DNA from: Prolixibacteraceae bacterium
GTDB taxonomy: Bacteria; Bacteroidota; Bacteroidia; Bacteroidales; Prolixibacteraceae
Assembly (NCBI GenBank): GCA_009773765.1
Contig: WTWZ01000002.1
Coordinates: 158,821-222,820 of the forward strand
Length of the DNA: 64,000 nucleotides
Reading direction: 5' to 3'
The notes under the pieces are model-generated. The model worked only from the letters and a program-made list of their open reading frames with translations, was not told the origin of the DNA and did no database searches. Each line of letters opens with the position of its first letter. The first letter of the stretch is position 1. The translations under genes and the position numbers were made by a program. Of this stretch, positions 46,988 to 54,060 are shown one piece after another.

Positions 46988-47641
46988 ATGAAGATTCATA
47001 AAGAGGGATTAAAAGTTATTCCAATTGCATTTTTCACCATTGCCGTAATTGATGTAATCATTTACATTTTTTTGCAGGATTTCCGGATTTTCTATTTTCT
47101 GATGGCTGCATCGCTGGTTTTTGCAGTACTGGTGGTTTATTTTTTCAGGGTTCCCCGGCGTAGTGTTGTGAAAAACGACAGCCACGTTCTTGCTCCTGCT
47201 GATGGCAAAGTAGTTGAGGTAAAAGAGGTCTTTGAAAAAGAGTATTTTAAGGATAAACGGCTTCAGGTTTCTATTTTTATGTCGCCGTTAAATGTGCATC
47301 AAAACAGGGCGCCGATTGGCGGTAAAATCACCTTTATCAAACACCATCGCGGGGCATTTTATCCGGCTTTTGTGGAAAAATCATCGCACCTGAACGAACG
47401 TTGTACCACTGTTTTTAAATTAAAAAACGGGAAAGAGGTTTTAGCGCGGCAAATTGCAGGAACTGTTGCCCGCCGTATCTGCATTTACAAAAAACCAGGT
47501 GATCATATCGAGCAGGGCGCTGAATACGGATTTATCAGGTTTGGTTCGAGAGTGGATGTATTTTTACCGCTCAATGCAAAAATTAATGTTGAATATGGTG
47601 TAAACACGGTTGGCGGGAAAACGGTTATCGCAGAAATTTAG
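46988..47641 (+). CDS. psd: Phosphatidylserine decarboxylase proenzyme
   Basis: Converts phosphatidylserine to phosphatidylethanolamine. The 217-residue protein is the short type, with two membrane helices at the N-terminus, LAPADGKVVEV, MSPLNVHQNRAPIGGKI and the self-cleavage site RFGSRVDVFLP, where the Ser of Gly-Ser becomes the pyruvoyl group. It lies between cdsA and pssA. Confidence 0.93.
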   Translation: MKIHKEGLKVIPIAFFTIAVIDVIIYIFLQDFRIFYFLMAASLVFAVLVVYFFRVPRRSVVKNDSHVLAPADGKVVEVKEVFEKEYFKDKRLQVSIFMSPLNVHQNRAPIGGKITFIKHHRGAFYPAFVEKSSHLNERCTTVFKLKNGKEVLARQIAGTVARRICIYKKPGDHIEQGAEYGFIRFGSRVDVFLPLNAKINVEYGVNTVGGKTVIAEI

Positions 47642-47648
47642 TACAGCC

Positions 47649-48395
47649 TTGAAAAAAATAATCAGTCAGATACCCAACTTTATTACCTCGCTCAACCTGG
47701 TTTCGGGTTCGGTGGCCATTTTTTTTGCCATCGACGGGCATTTGGTTTGGGCTGCCATTTTTATTTGTGCCGCAGCACTTTTCGATTTTCTGGATGGTTT
47801 CGCAGCCCGTGCGCTGAAAGCATACTCCGAAATAGGCAAAGAGCTTGATTCGCTGGCCGATGTTGTTTCGTTTGGCGTTGCACCGGGAGCCATTCTTTTT
47901 ACTTTATTGGAGTTCTCACTTTTTGGCAAAAACGACCCGGTTCACGAAATCAGCGGAAAATGGTTTGATTGGATGATTCTTTTTTCAGCTTTTCTGTTGC
48001 CGGTTTTTGGAGCTATCAGGCTGGCGCGGTTTAATACAAATACTGCCAGCGAAAACTTTTTCCGCGGTTTGCCAATTCCTGCCAACGGATTATTCTGGGC
48101 AGCAATGGGATTAATGCTGCAATCGCCAAAATATGCTGAAATGCTTCCATTGGTTTATACAACAAAAAACCTCGTAATTCTTGGAATCTTTATGTCGGGC
48201 ATGATGGTTTTAACTATGCCCATGTTTTCGATGAAACCAAAATCACTAAAGTTTGCCGAAAATTGGTACCGTTATCTTTTTTTTGGATTGTCGGCCTTGC
48301 TCATGGTAGTTTTTAATTTATACAGCCTGGCACTGGTAGTTTTTCTTTATATTATTTTGAATGCTATTTTTTACCTGCTGAAAGTGAAATTCTGA
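47649..48395 (+). CDS. pssA: CDP-diacylglycerol--serine O-phosphatidyltransferase
   Basis: Makes phosphatidylserine from CDP-diacylglycerol and serine. The CDP-alcohol phosphatidyltransferase motif is complete: DGFAARALKAYSEIGKELDS followed by LAD. Eight hydrophobic segments. The best start is TTG 47649 (LKKIISQIPNFITSLNLVSG), 8 bp after the psd stop and giving 248 residues; another TTG at 47610 would overlap psd. It completes the cdsA-psd-pssA operon. Confidence 0.92.
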   Translation: MKKIISQIPNFITSLNLVSGSVAIFFAIDGHLVWAAIFICAAALFDFLDGFAARALKAYSEIGKELDSLADVVSFGVAPGAILFTLLEFSLFGKNDPVHEISGKWFDWMILFSAFLLPVFGAIRLARFNTNTASENFFRGLPIPANGLFWAAMGLMLQSPKYAEMLPLVYTTKNLVILGIFMSGMMVLTMPMFSMKPKSLKFAENWYRYLFFGLSALLMVVFNLYSLALVVFLYIILNAIFYLLKVKF

Positions 48396-48418
48396 TTATT
48401 ATGATTATTCAGTAATAG

Positions 48419-48515
48419 AAAAGCCCCTGAAAACGGAAACAAGTATTTTCCTGTGGAAAATATTAAATATACACCATGACAAATTAAAATCCGTAATCAG
48501 AGGCTTTTTTTATCC
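48419..48515 (+). terminator. Long structured terminator or small structured RNA after pssA
   Basis: Outer arms AAAAGCCcCTGA (48419-48430) and TCAGaGGCTTTT (48497-48508) pair, CGG (48434-48436) pairs with CCG (48491-48493), and a perfect inner hairpin TATTTTCC-TGT-GGAAAATA occupies 48444-48462. A run of seven T follows. The structure is longer than a normal terminator. The rest of 48516-48614 shows no gene. Confidence 0.5.
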
Positions 48516-48614
48516 AATATTTCAGTTCCGAAATATTCACAGTTTATTCAACAACAAAAATGGAAAGATGTTTTGGCGGGCATAAAAAAGATGGCTTAAT
48601 GTTATTGTACTTTT

Positions 48615-49778
48615 CTATTTTAACGGGGCTGCAAATTTCAGTACATCTCCGGCTGTAATTATCTGATCGCACAAAATGATCAGCCTTTCGATTACATTGC
48701 GGAATTCGCGGATATTGCCTGTCCAGTTAATTTTTTGCAGTTCGGCAATGGCGTCGTCAGTAATTATTTTGGCTGGCATTCCGTATTCATCACAAATACT
48801 TTGAATGAAATGGTTGGCCAGCAGCGGTATATCTTCCAATCGTTCATTTAACCTTGGAACGCGAATTAAAATTACACTTAACCTGTGATACAAATCTTCC
48901 CTAAATTTATTTTCGGCTATTTCGGCGGAAAGGTTTTTATTGGTTGCCGCCACAACGCGAACATCAACTTTTATATGTTTATCGCCGCCAACCCTGCTGA
49001 TGATGCTTTCCTGGAGAACGCGCAAAACTTTGGCTTGCGCCGACAAACTCATGTCCCCAATTTCATCCAGGAACAAGGTTCCCCCATTTGCCTGTTCAAA
49101 TTTGCCAAGGTGTTGTTTTACGGCCGAAGTAAACGAACCTTTTTCGTGGCCAAACAATTCGCTTTCTATTAATTCTGAAGGGATTGCAGCGCAGTTTACT
49201 TCTACAAACGAACCGGCCGAGCGGTTACTCTGGTCGTGTATGCGGCGGGCAACCAATTCCTTTCCGGTTCCGTTGGCCCCGGTAATTAAAACCCTCGCAT
49301 CGGTTTTTGCCACACGGTCGGCCATTTCAACAACGGCTTTCAGCGCTGCCGATTCGCCAACAATTTCATATTTTTTATTGACCTTCTTTTTCAGGATTTT
49401 GGTTTCCGTTACAAGGCTCGATTTGTCCATGGCATTGCGGATGGTAATCAGCAAACGGTTTAAATCAAGCGGTTTTTCAATATAGTCAAACGCGCCTTTT
49501 TTTATCGACTCAACGGCAGTATCGATATTTCCGTGCCCCGAAATCATCACCACTGGCGTATCGGGAGCGAGGTTAACAAGTTGTTCCAGCACTTCAATTC
49601 CATCCATTCCTGGCATTTTGATATCGCAAAGAATCACATCGAACCCGTTGGCTTTCACTTTATCGATGGCTTTTACCCCGTCTTCGGCCAGTTCAACCGA
49701 ATATTTTTCGTATTCAAGAATATCTTTCAGCGTATTGCGGATACTGCGTTCATCGTCAATTACAAGTATGCGTGACAT
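48615..49778 (-). CDS. NtrC-like response regulator without DNA-binding domain
   Basis: A 387-residue protein with a receiver domain (Asp8, Asp9, phospho-acceptor Asp52 in LCDIKMPGMDG) and a sigma-54-type AAA+ domain (Walker A GANGTGKE 167-174, Walker B GTLFLDEIGD). The sigma-54 contact loop GAFTGA is replaced by GSFTSA at 214-219. The chain ends shortly after the AAA+ lid (NWTGNIREFRNVIERLIIL), so the usual Fis-type helix-turn-helix is missing. It may act without direct DNA binding or sigma-54 contact. No histidine kinase gene is adjacent. Confidence 0.88.
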   Translation of the reverse strand: MSRILVIDDERSIRNTLKDILEYEKYSVELAEDGVKAIDKVKANGFDVILCDIKMPGMDGIEVLEQLVNLAPDTPVVMISGHGNIDTAVESIKKGAFDYIEKPLDLNRLLITIRNAMDKSSLVTETKILKKKVNKKYEIVGESAALKAVVEMADRVAKTDARVLITGANGTGKELVARRIHDQSNRSAGSFVEVNCAAIPSELIESELFGHEKGSFTSAVKQHLGKFEQANGGTLFLDEIGDMSLSAQAKVLRVLQESIISRVGGDKHIKVDVRVVAATNKNLSAEIAENKFREDLYHRLSVILIRVPRLNERLEDIPLLANHFIQSICDEYGMPAKIITDDAIAELQKINWTGNIREFRNVIERLIILCDQIITAGDVLKFAAPLK

Positions 49779-49906
49779 AAAAATTACTTACTATATTTTC
49801 CAAAAATAGAAATAAATTATCAGTAAAACCGGGAAGCTGAAACCACAAATCAACATTCTGTTGTGAACAGTATTTGAAATAGTAAAACTGTACTAAATAC
49901 CATTTT

Positions 49907-49938
49907 AAAAGCCGGAAACTTTATGTATTCCGGCTTTT
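49907..49938. terminator. Bidirectional-type terminator of the sulfur operon
   Basis: AAAAGCCGGAA (49907-49917) and TTCCGGCTTTT (49928-49938) form an 11-bp stem with a 10-base loop; T runs occur on both strands. It lies 26 bp beyond the last gene of the minus-strand operon. Confidence 0.8.
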
Positions 49939-49963
49939 TTCCAATAATAAAATACAGTAATAT

Positions 49964-50461
49964 TTATGTGAAAATAATCTGTGTTCCTTCACCTCCGCAC
50001 ATTCCGTAGAATTCGCCAATGGTGATAATGTCCTTTACATGGTCTGTAAAATCTTCCTTTTTCAGTTTGAACATATCAACAGCCAGCTTGCAGGCATAAA
50101 TTTCACCTCCGCCGGCTGTAATCATATCGAGAAATTCGTCAACCGGTGGGATGTCAAGTTTTTCCATCTGACTGCGCATCATGGCCGAAACTCCGGCTTC
50201 AATTCCCGGAAGGATTCCAAGCAGGGTGGGGAACGGTAATCCACCTGGCATACGCATGGCTGGGTTACCAACAGTACCTGTATGAAGGTTGTTCATTGTT
50301 TTTTTGGTTATGGCATCGAGGCCGAAAAAAGTAAAAAACAGTTTGGCTTCAATACCTTCCATAACAGCTCCATTGCCCATAACAAGGGTGGCATATACAT
50401 CTTCAATTGAGCCTTTGGCACAAATGATGCATACTTTTTTTAACGGTTTGTTTTCGCTCAT
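49964..50461 (-). CDS. DsrE/DsrF-like sulfur-transfer protein
   Basis: A 165-residue protein of the DsrE/DsrF/DrsH-like family. The N-terminal strand KVCIICAKGSIEDVYATLVM and the blocks LFFTFFGLDAITKKTM and GGEIYACKLAVDMF are typical; Cys124 of the last block is the candidate persulfide-carrying residue, and Cys155 (FYGMCGGEG) is a second. In sulfur oxidisers such proteins pass sulfane sulfur to DsrC/TusE-type proteins, which here is the upstream gene. Last gene of the four-gene operon. Confidence 0.85.
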   Translation of the reverse strand: MSENKPLKKVCIICAKGSIEDVYATLVMGNGAVMEGIEAKLFFTFFGLDAITKKTMNNLHTGTVGNPAMRMPGGLPFPTLLGILPGIEAGVSAMMRSQMEKLDIPPVDEFLDMITAGGGEIYACKLAVDMFKLKKEDFTDHVKDIITIGEFYGMCGGEGTQIIFT

Positions 50462-50480
50462 TGCATTAAATTTTTATTGG

Positions 50481-50792
50481 TTATACGCAACTTACCGGTT
50501 TGGGAATACCTGCCAGCTTCGAAGAGAATTTCAACGGGCCTCCGGGGAAAAGGTCATAAAGGCCTTTAATGTCAACAATTCCTGATTTACCAACTTTACG
50601 GATAGTAAGAGGAATACCTGTTGCGTTTTCTTTCCTCAGATATTCAAGTACTTCGTAATGTTTTGGAGTGAGTTCCATACCTATCTCTTTAGCCATATCG
50701 GCGGCTACTTCTTTCGACCAGTCTGCCTGATTTACAAGGTAGCCTTCGTTTGTAACTTCCAGGGTTTTCCCTGAATAGGTTTTTTGTGCCAT
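50481..50792 (-). CDS. DsrC/TusE-family sulfur relay protein
   Basis: A 103-residue DsrC-type protein: TNEGYLVNQADWSKEVAADM, LTPKHYEVLEYLRK and the C-terminal arm KLAGIPKPVSCV. The penultimate Cys102 (CysA) is present, whereas the second DsrC cysteine eleven positions earlier is Ser91. It therefore resembles TusE, which carries a single persulfide, rather than a DsrC of dissimilatory sulfite reduction that forms trisulfides. It lies between DUF1641 and DsrE genes. Confidence 0.88.
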   Translation of the reverse strand: MAQKTYSGKTLEVTNEGYLVNQADWSKEVAADMAKEIGMELTPKHYEVLEYLRKENATGIPLTIRKVGKSGIVDIKGLYDLFPGGPLKFSSKLAGIPKPVSCV

Positions 50793-50810
50793 AGTAATTA
50801 TTTTTTAATG

Positions 50811-51485
50811 TTAATTTTTATTTGTTTGCGCTGCCATGTTCTTCATAAACGTTACAAAGAACCCAAGTGCACGTTTCATTTCTGGTTTATTCATTTCTTT
50901 CATCACTTTTAAGAAAGAGTAATCAGGGATGTTTTCGGTTTCGATATTTTTGAATACGTTGAATGCGTTGTTCATTGCATTCATCATTTCGGGTTGTGTA
51001 GCTGTTTTCACCGTGTCAACGATAGTTACTATGTTATCGGCCAAATCCCTTACATCCCGGGGCGAATAGTGGGTAATAATGTTGTCAAAAATCTTACCCG
51101 CTTCACCAAAAAATTCGAAATAACCTTTCTTTTCGAATTCTCCCAGTTTTTTGGTGAAATCAATCACAACTTCGTTGAAAATGGGTCCGGCATCCTTCAT
51201 AAAATCGCTGATGCTTTCGAGCATCCCGAGGAAAGCATTCATATTGTCAATATTGCGCAGAAACCTCAATAGCAGTTGTTTTACCTGGTCTCCGTCGAAA
51301 GTTACCATGCGTTTGTCAAGTTCCTCAACCGCTGAGTTGTACATGTCTTTTCCAACAATAGAAACGTCGGCAATGAGGTCTTCAATCTGAATTGTTTTCA
51401 ATCTTTGCTGATTGACATATTCAAGCAGGAGGTCAACTTTCTGGTTTAATTCGGCAACCTGTGCCTGTAAAGATTTTTCTTCCAT
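50811..51485 (-). CDS. DUF1641 protein
   Basis: A 224-residue, mostly helical protein. It begins with a short coiled coil (QAQVAELNQKVDLLLEYVNQ) and ends with KPEMKRALGFFVTFMKNMAA, the part that marks DUF1641. Such proteins are encoded next to SQR-like flavoproteins, formate dehydrogenases and DsrE-type genes. Possibly an adaptor or membrane tether of the flavoprotein; no catalytic residues are evident. Confidence 0.8.
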   Translation of the reverse strand: MEEKSLQAQVAELNQKVDLLLEYVNQQRLKTIQIEDLIADVSIVGKDMYNSAVEELDKRMVTFDGDQVKQLLLRFLRNIDNMNAFLGMLESISDFMKDAGPIFNEVVIDFTKKLGEFEKKGYFEFFGEAGKIFDNIITHYSPRDVRDLADNIVTIVDTVKTATQPEMMNAMNNAFNVFKNIETENIPDYSFLKVMKEMNKPEMKRALGFFVTFMKNMAAQTNKN

Positions 51486-51500
51486 TTCAGAGTTTTTCTT

Positions 51501-52736
51501 TTAGTTAACCGTTTTCTTTCCAGCCATGGACATCAGTGGTTCAACGGGCAACTCTTTTCCTTTCAGCAGAATATGCCAGTAAATCCAACGGAACATCACT
51601 TTCCCGTAGTGGTTCATTTTTGTGTTTTCAAGCAGTCCGAAAGGGCCAATACCGGGTAGCGGAAATGTGCCGGGGAGAGGTTCTGTGGTGTAATTGAAAT
51701 CAATCAAAGCGCCTTTTCCAAATCCGGTTTCGATGTAACAATTGGCATGTCCGTCGAATTTGGCATACAACGGGCGGCCTTCGATAGCGCTCATCAGGTT
51801 TTCGAACAATATTTCGGCAGCAAAGTGGGCAACAGAACCAGCTTTTGAAGTGGGTATATTTGATGCATCGCCAAGTACAAAAATGTTTTCAAAAGCATCG
51901 GAACGAAGTGTTTCCTTATTGGTTGGGACAAAGTTCATGTCGTCGCCAAGTCCGCTGCGTTCTATCATTTTATCGCCCATATTCATCGGGACAATGGTCA
52001 GCACATCAAAATCAATCTCCTGATTATCATACGAAACAATCTTCTTTTCATCGTTGTCAATGTGTTCGATGTAAAAATCAGGAACCACTTTTATGTTTTT
52101 TTCTTTCAGCAGTTCAGAAAGCATTTTGGTTGCAATTGGCTTTGTAAAAGCTCCTGACATTGGAGTGACATAGGTAATATCTACTTTGTCGCGGATTCCT
52201 TTTTCGGTAAAATATGCATCGGCCAGAAAAACAAATTCGAGCGGTGCAACCGGACATTTATATGGCAATTCGGTTATAGCCATCACAAGTTTTCCCCCTT
52301 CCCAGTATTTGAAAAAATTCTGAAGCGCCAAAGCGCCATCGATGGTGTAAAAATCAAATATTTCCTTATACCAGAGTTTATCTTTCATACCAGGAGTTTC
52401 TTCAGGACAGGTTTTTGTGCCCGATGCAATAATCAGGTAATCGTAGTTTAAAACTTTTCCGCCTTCAAGAAAAACCTTGTTTGAGTTGGCCTCAATACGG
52501 TCAATACTCGAAAAGATAAGATTTACACCTGAAGGAATAAAATCGGCTTTAGGTTTTATCACATCTTCCTTCTTGTAAATTCCGAATGGGATAAACAAAA
52601 AACCGGGTTGGTAATAATGCGTTTTGTGCTGGTCAACCACAGTAATTCTCCACTCCCCGCTGTTGAGCGATTTATATAGTTTGTTGGCCATCATCGTTCC
52701 GGCTGTTCCGGCACCAAGTATTACAATTTGTCTCAT
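51501..52736 (-). CDS. Sulfide:quinone oxidoreductase-like flavoprotein
   Basis: A 411-residue FAD-dependent oxidoreductase of the SQR/FCSD superfamily. FAD binding is seen in VILGAGTAGTMMANKL (about 5) and VLGDASNIPTSKAGSVAHFA (about 287). Three cysteines, Cys110 (TKTCPEE), Cys161 (YKCPVAPLEF) and Cys333 (HANCYIETG), are placed like the redox cysteines of SQR. The C-terminal part ends in an amphipathic region (MFRWIYWHILLKG) suited to membrane attachment. It probably oxidises sulfide or another reduced sulfur compound with quinone. First gene of the operon, divergent from the Crp/Fnr gene by 136 bp. Confidence 0.82.
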   Translation of the reverse strand: MRQIVILGAGTAGTMMANKLYKSLNSGEWRITVVDQHKTHYYQPGFLFIPFGIYKKEDVIKPKADFIPSGVNLIFSSIDRIEANSNKVFLEGGKVLNYDYLIIASGTKTCPEETPGMKDKLWYKEIFDFYTIDGALALQNFFKYWEGGKLVMAITELPYKCPVAPLEFVFLADAYFTEKGIRDKVDITYVTPMSGAFTKPIATKMLSELLKEKNIKVVPDFYIEHIDNDEKKIVSYDNQEIDFDVLTIVPMNMGDKMIERSGLGDDMNFVPTNKETLRSDAFENIFVLGDASNIPTSKAGSVAHFAAEILFENLMSAIEGRPLYAKFDGHANCYIETGFGKGALIDFNYTTEPLPGTFPLPGIGPFGLLENTKMNHYGKVMFRWIYWHILLKGKELPVEPLMSMAGKKTVN

Positions 52737-52856
52737 ATTCAGTCATTTATTTTAACGGCGTAAATTTATTGTAAGAAATAACCTGGCTGGAATAACCTGA
52801 TATGATAAAAAACAGTCTATGTTAAATATCATAATTTATTGGTATTTTAGTCGTCA

Positions 52857-52896
52857 AATCATGAAGTAAATCATGGAATCAGGAAGTAAGTCATGC
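52857..52896 (+). repeat. 20-bp tandem duplication across the Crp/Fnr start codon
   Basis: AATCATGAAGTAAATCATGG (52857-52876) is followed directly by AATCAGGAAGTAAGTCATGC (52877-52896), with three mismatches. The start codon of the regulator is in the first copy. Upstream, TATGATA (52801-52807) and TATCATA (52827-52833) form an inverted repeat, a possible operator in the divergent region. Confidence 0.5.
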
Positions 52897-53568
52897 AATT
52901 GTGAACTGTGTCAGCTCAAGTCTCTTTTTTTTGGTCACATGTCGGTTAACGACCTGAACGGAATATGCCAGATAAAAGAGGAGAAAAGGTATTTCAAAGG
53001 CGATACTATCATAATGCAGGATGAAAAAATCACCGGTTTCCTTTATATGAAGCAAGGTCTTGTAAAAGTATCGCGAAAATCAGATGATGACAAAGACCAG
53101 ATAATAAGTTTTTCAAAACCCTTCGATTTTGTCAGCCTGTTAAGCATTTTTTCATCAGACAGATATAATTATTCTGTTACAGCAGTTGAAGACTCAACAG
53201 TTTGCATTCTTGACCTGAGCACAGTTAAATTTTACGCACAAAACAATGCAATGCTTGCTTTCGATTTGTTGACAAAAGTGAGCGAGGCAAATGATAAAAT
53301 CATTCTTGAAAATCTTGAAATAAAACGCAAACACCTGAAAGGAAGGGTGGCGCACGTTATACTGTATTTTGCCGATTATATTTATGGACGAAACGAATTT
53401 GAACTCCCGGTTTCCCGAAGGGAAATTGCTGAATATATTGGAATGACCACCGAAAATGTAATACGCACACTTTCCGAATTCAGAACCGATAAAATCATCA
53501 AAATCTACGGGAAGGAAATCCTTATTACCGATAAGAAACGGTTACAGGATATATCAGAGTTTGGTTGA
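52873..53568 (+). CDS. Crp/Fnr-family transcription regulator with N-terminal Cys cluster
   Basis: A 231-residue protein with a cyclic-nucleotide-binding-type domain (about 20-140, TIIMQDEKITGFLYMKQGLV) and a C-terminal winged helix (ELPVSRREIAEYIGMTTENV). Three Cys occur close together at the N-terminus (SCNCELCQLKSLFF, Cys8, Cys10, Cys13), with Cys117 in the beta barrel, a layout suggestive of an iron-sulfur or redox sensor as in Fnr, but the spacing is not that of E. coli Fnr. It is divergent from the sulfur operon and is its likely regulator (inference). Confidence 0.85.
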   Translation: MESGSKSCNCELCQLKSLFFGHMSVNDLNGICQIKEEKRYFKGDTIIMQDEKITGFLYMKQGLVKVSRKSDDDKDQIISFSKPFDFVSLLSIFSSDRYNYSVTAVEDSTVCILDLSTVKFYAQNNAMLAFDLLTKVSEANDKIILENLEIKRKHLKGRVAHVILYFADYIYGRNEFELPVSRREIAEYIGMTTENVIRTLSEFRTDKIIKIYGKEILITDKKRLQDISEFG

Positions 53569-53569
53569 T

Positions 53570-53969
53570 TCAACTGATTAATTTCATGTCATACAGCGAA
53601 TACAGATTATCAAAAAGATGCATGTTTTTTATCAGCCATTTATCTTTTTGCAAAACCAGGTATTGAAGAAATTCTGATGTTACAAAGAGCGCATCGACAC
53701 TCAGAACCAGGTTTCAGGTGTTTCTGATTTTTCAGGTAGGAATTAACCCCCCCCGATTGGGCCACAAATCTGAATTTCATCGGGAATAACCTGATACCCA
53801 AATTTTTCAAGTTCAGCATTGCATTAACTGATTAGAATTTCGCTGCAAACCGGCCTGCAAACTTCAATCGCATTTTCAAGCAAAGTTTTTCCATGGATCT
53901 GAAAAAAGCTTTGTCGGTTCACATCCGGTTACTTTTGCCGTCGGCAAGTCAGATTGCTGTATTTTGTAT
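53570..53969 (-). pseudogene. mobA: Decayed molybdenum cofactor guanylyltransferase (mobA) gene
   Basis: Read on the minus strand, pieces of MobA appear in order but in different frames. From ATA (in place of ATG) at 53969: QNTAI, stop, LADGKSNRM, stop, TDKAFF (the nucleotide motif LAGGKSxRMGxDK with two Gly codons turned to stops). A frameshift leads to QIHGKTLLENAIEVCRPVCS, then EILIS, a stop, and AELEKFGYQVIPDEIQ-CGPIGG. After a run of eight G another shift gives LVLSVDALFVTSEFLQYLV and an end at TGA 53570. About 60 codons of the middle are missing. The gene is clearly dead. Confidence 0.75.
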
Positions 53970-54014
53970 GTGGTAAAAATAGGAAAACAATGGCTTAGTT
54001 TTCCATTATATTTT

Positions 54015-54059
54015 TATATTTGTCGTTTAATCTTGTATAAGGTTGTTTAATGTTGTGTA
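54015..54059 (+). promoter_or_regulatory. Promoter and direct-repeat operator of the methyltransferase gene
   Basis: TATATTTG at 54015-54022 matches TAnnTTTG. Directly after it lie two direct repeats, GTTTAATCTTGTATA (54025-54039) and GTTTAATGTTGTGTA (54045-54059), two mismatches in 15, spaced 20 bp start to start, i.e. two helical turns. The second ends one base before the start codon. The likely ligand is the MerR-type domain of the encoded protein. Confidence 0.6.
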
Positions 54060-54060
54060 T

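Noticed and set aside
53747..53754. Run of eight C/G as a phase-variation tract
   Set aside because: It lies inside the mobA relic, which has other stops and shifts, so switching this run could not restore a gene.
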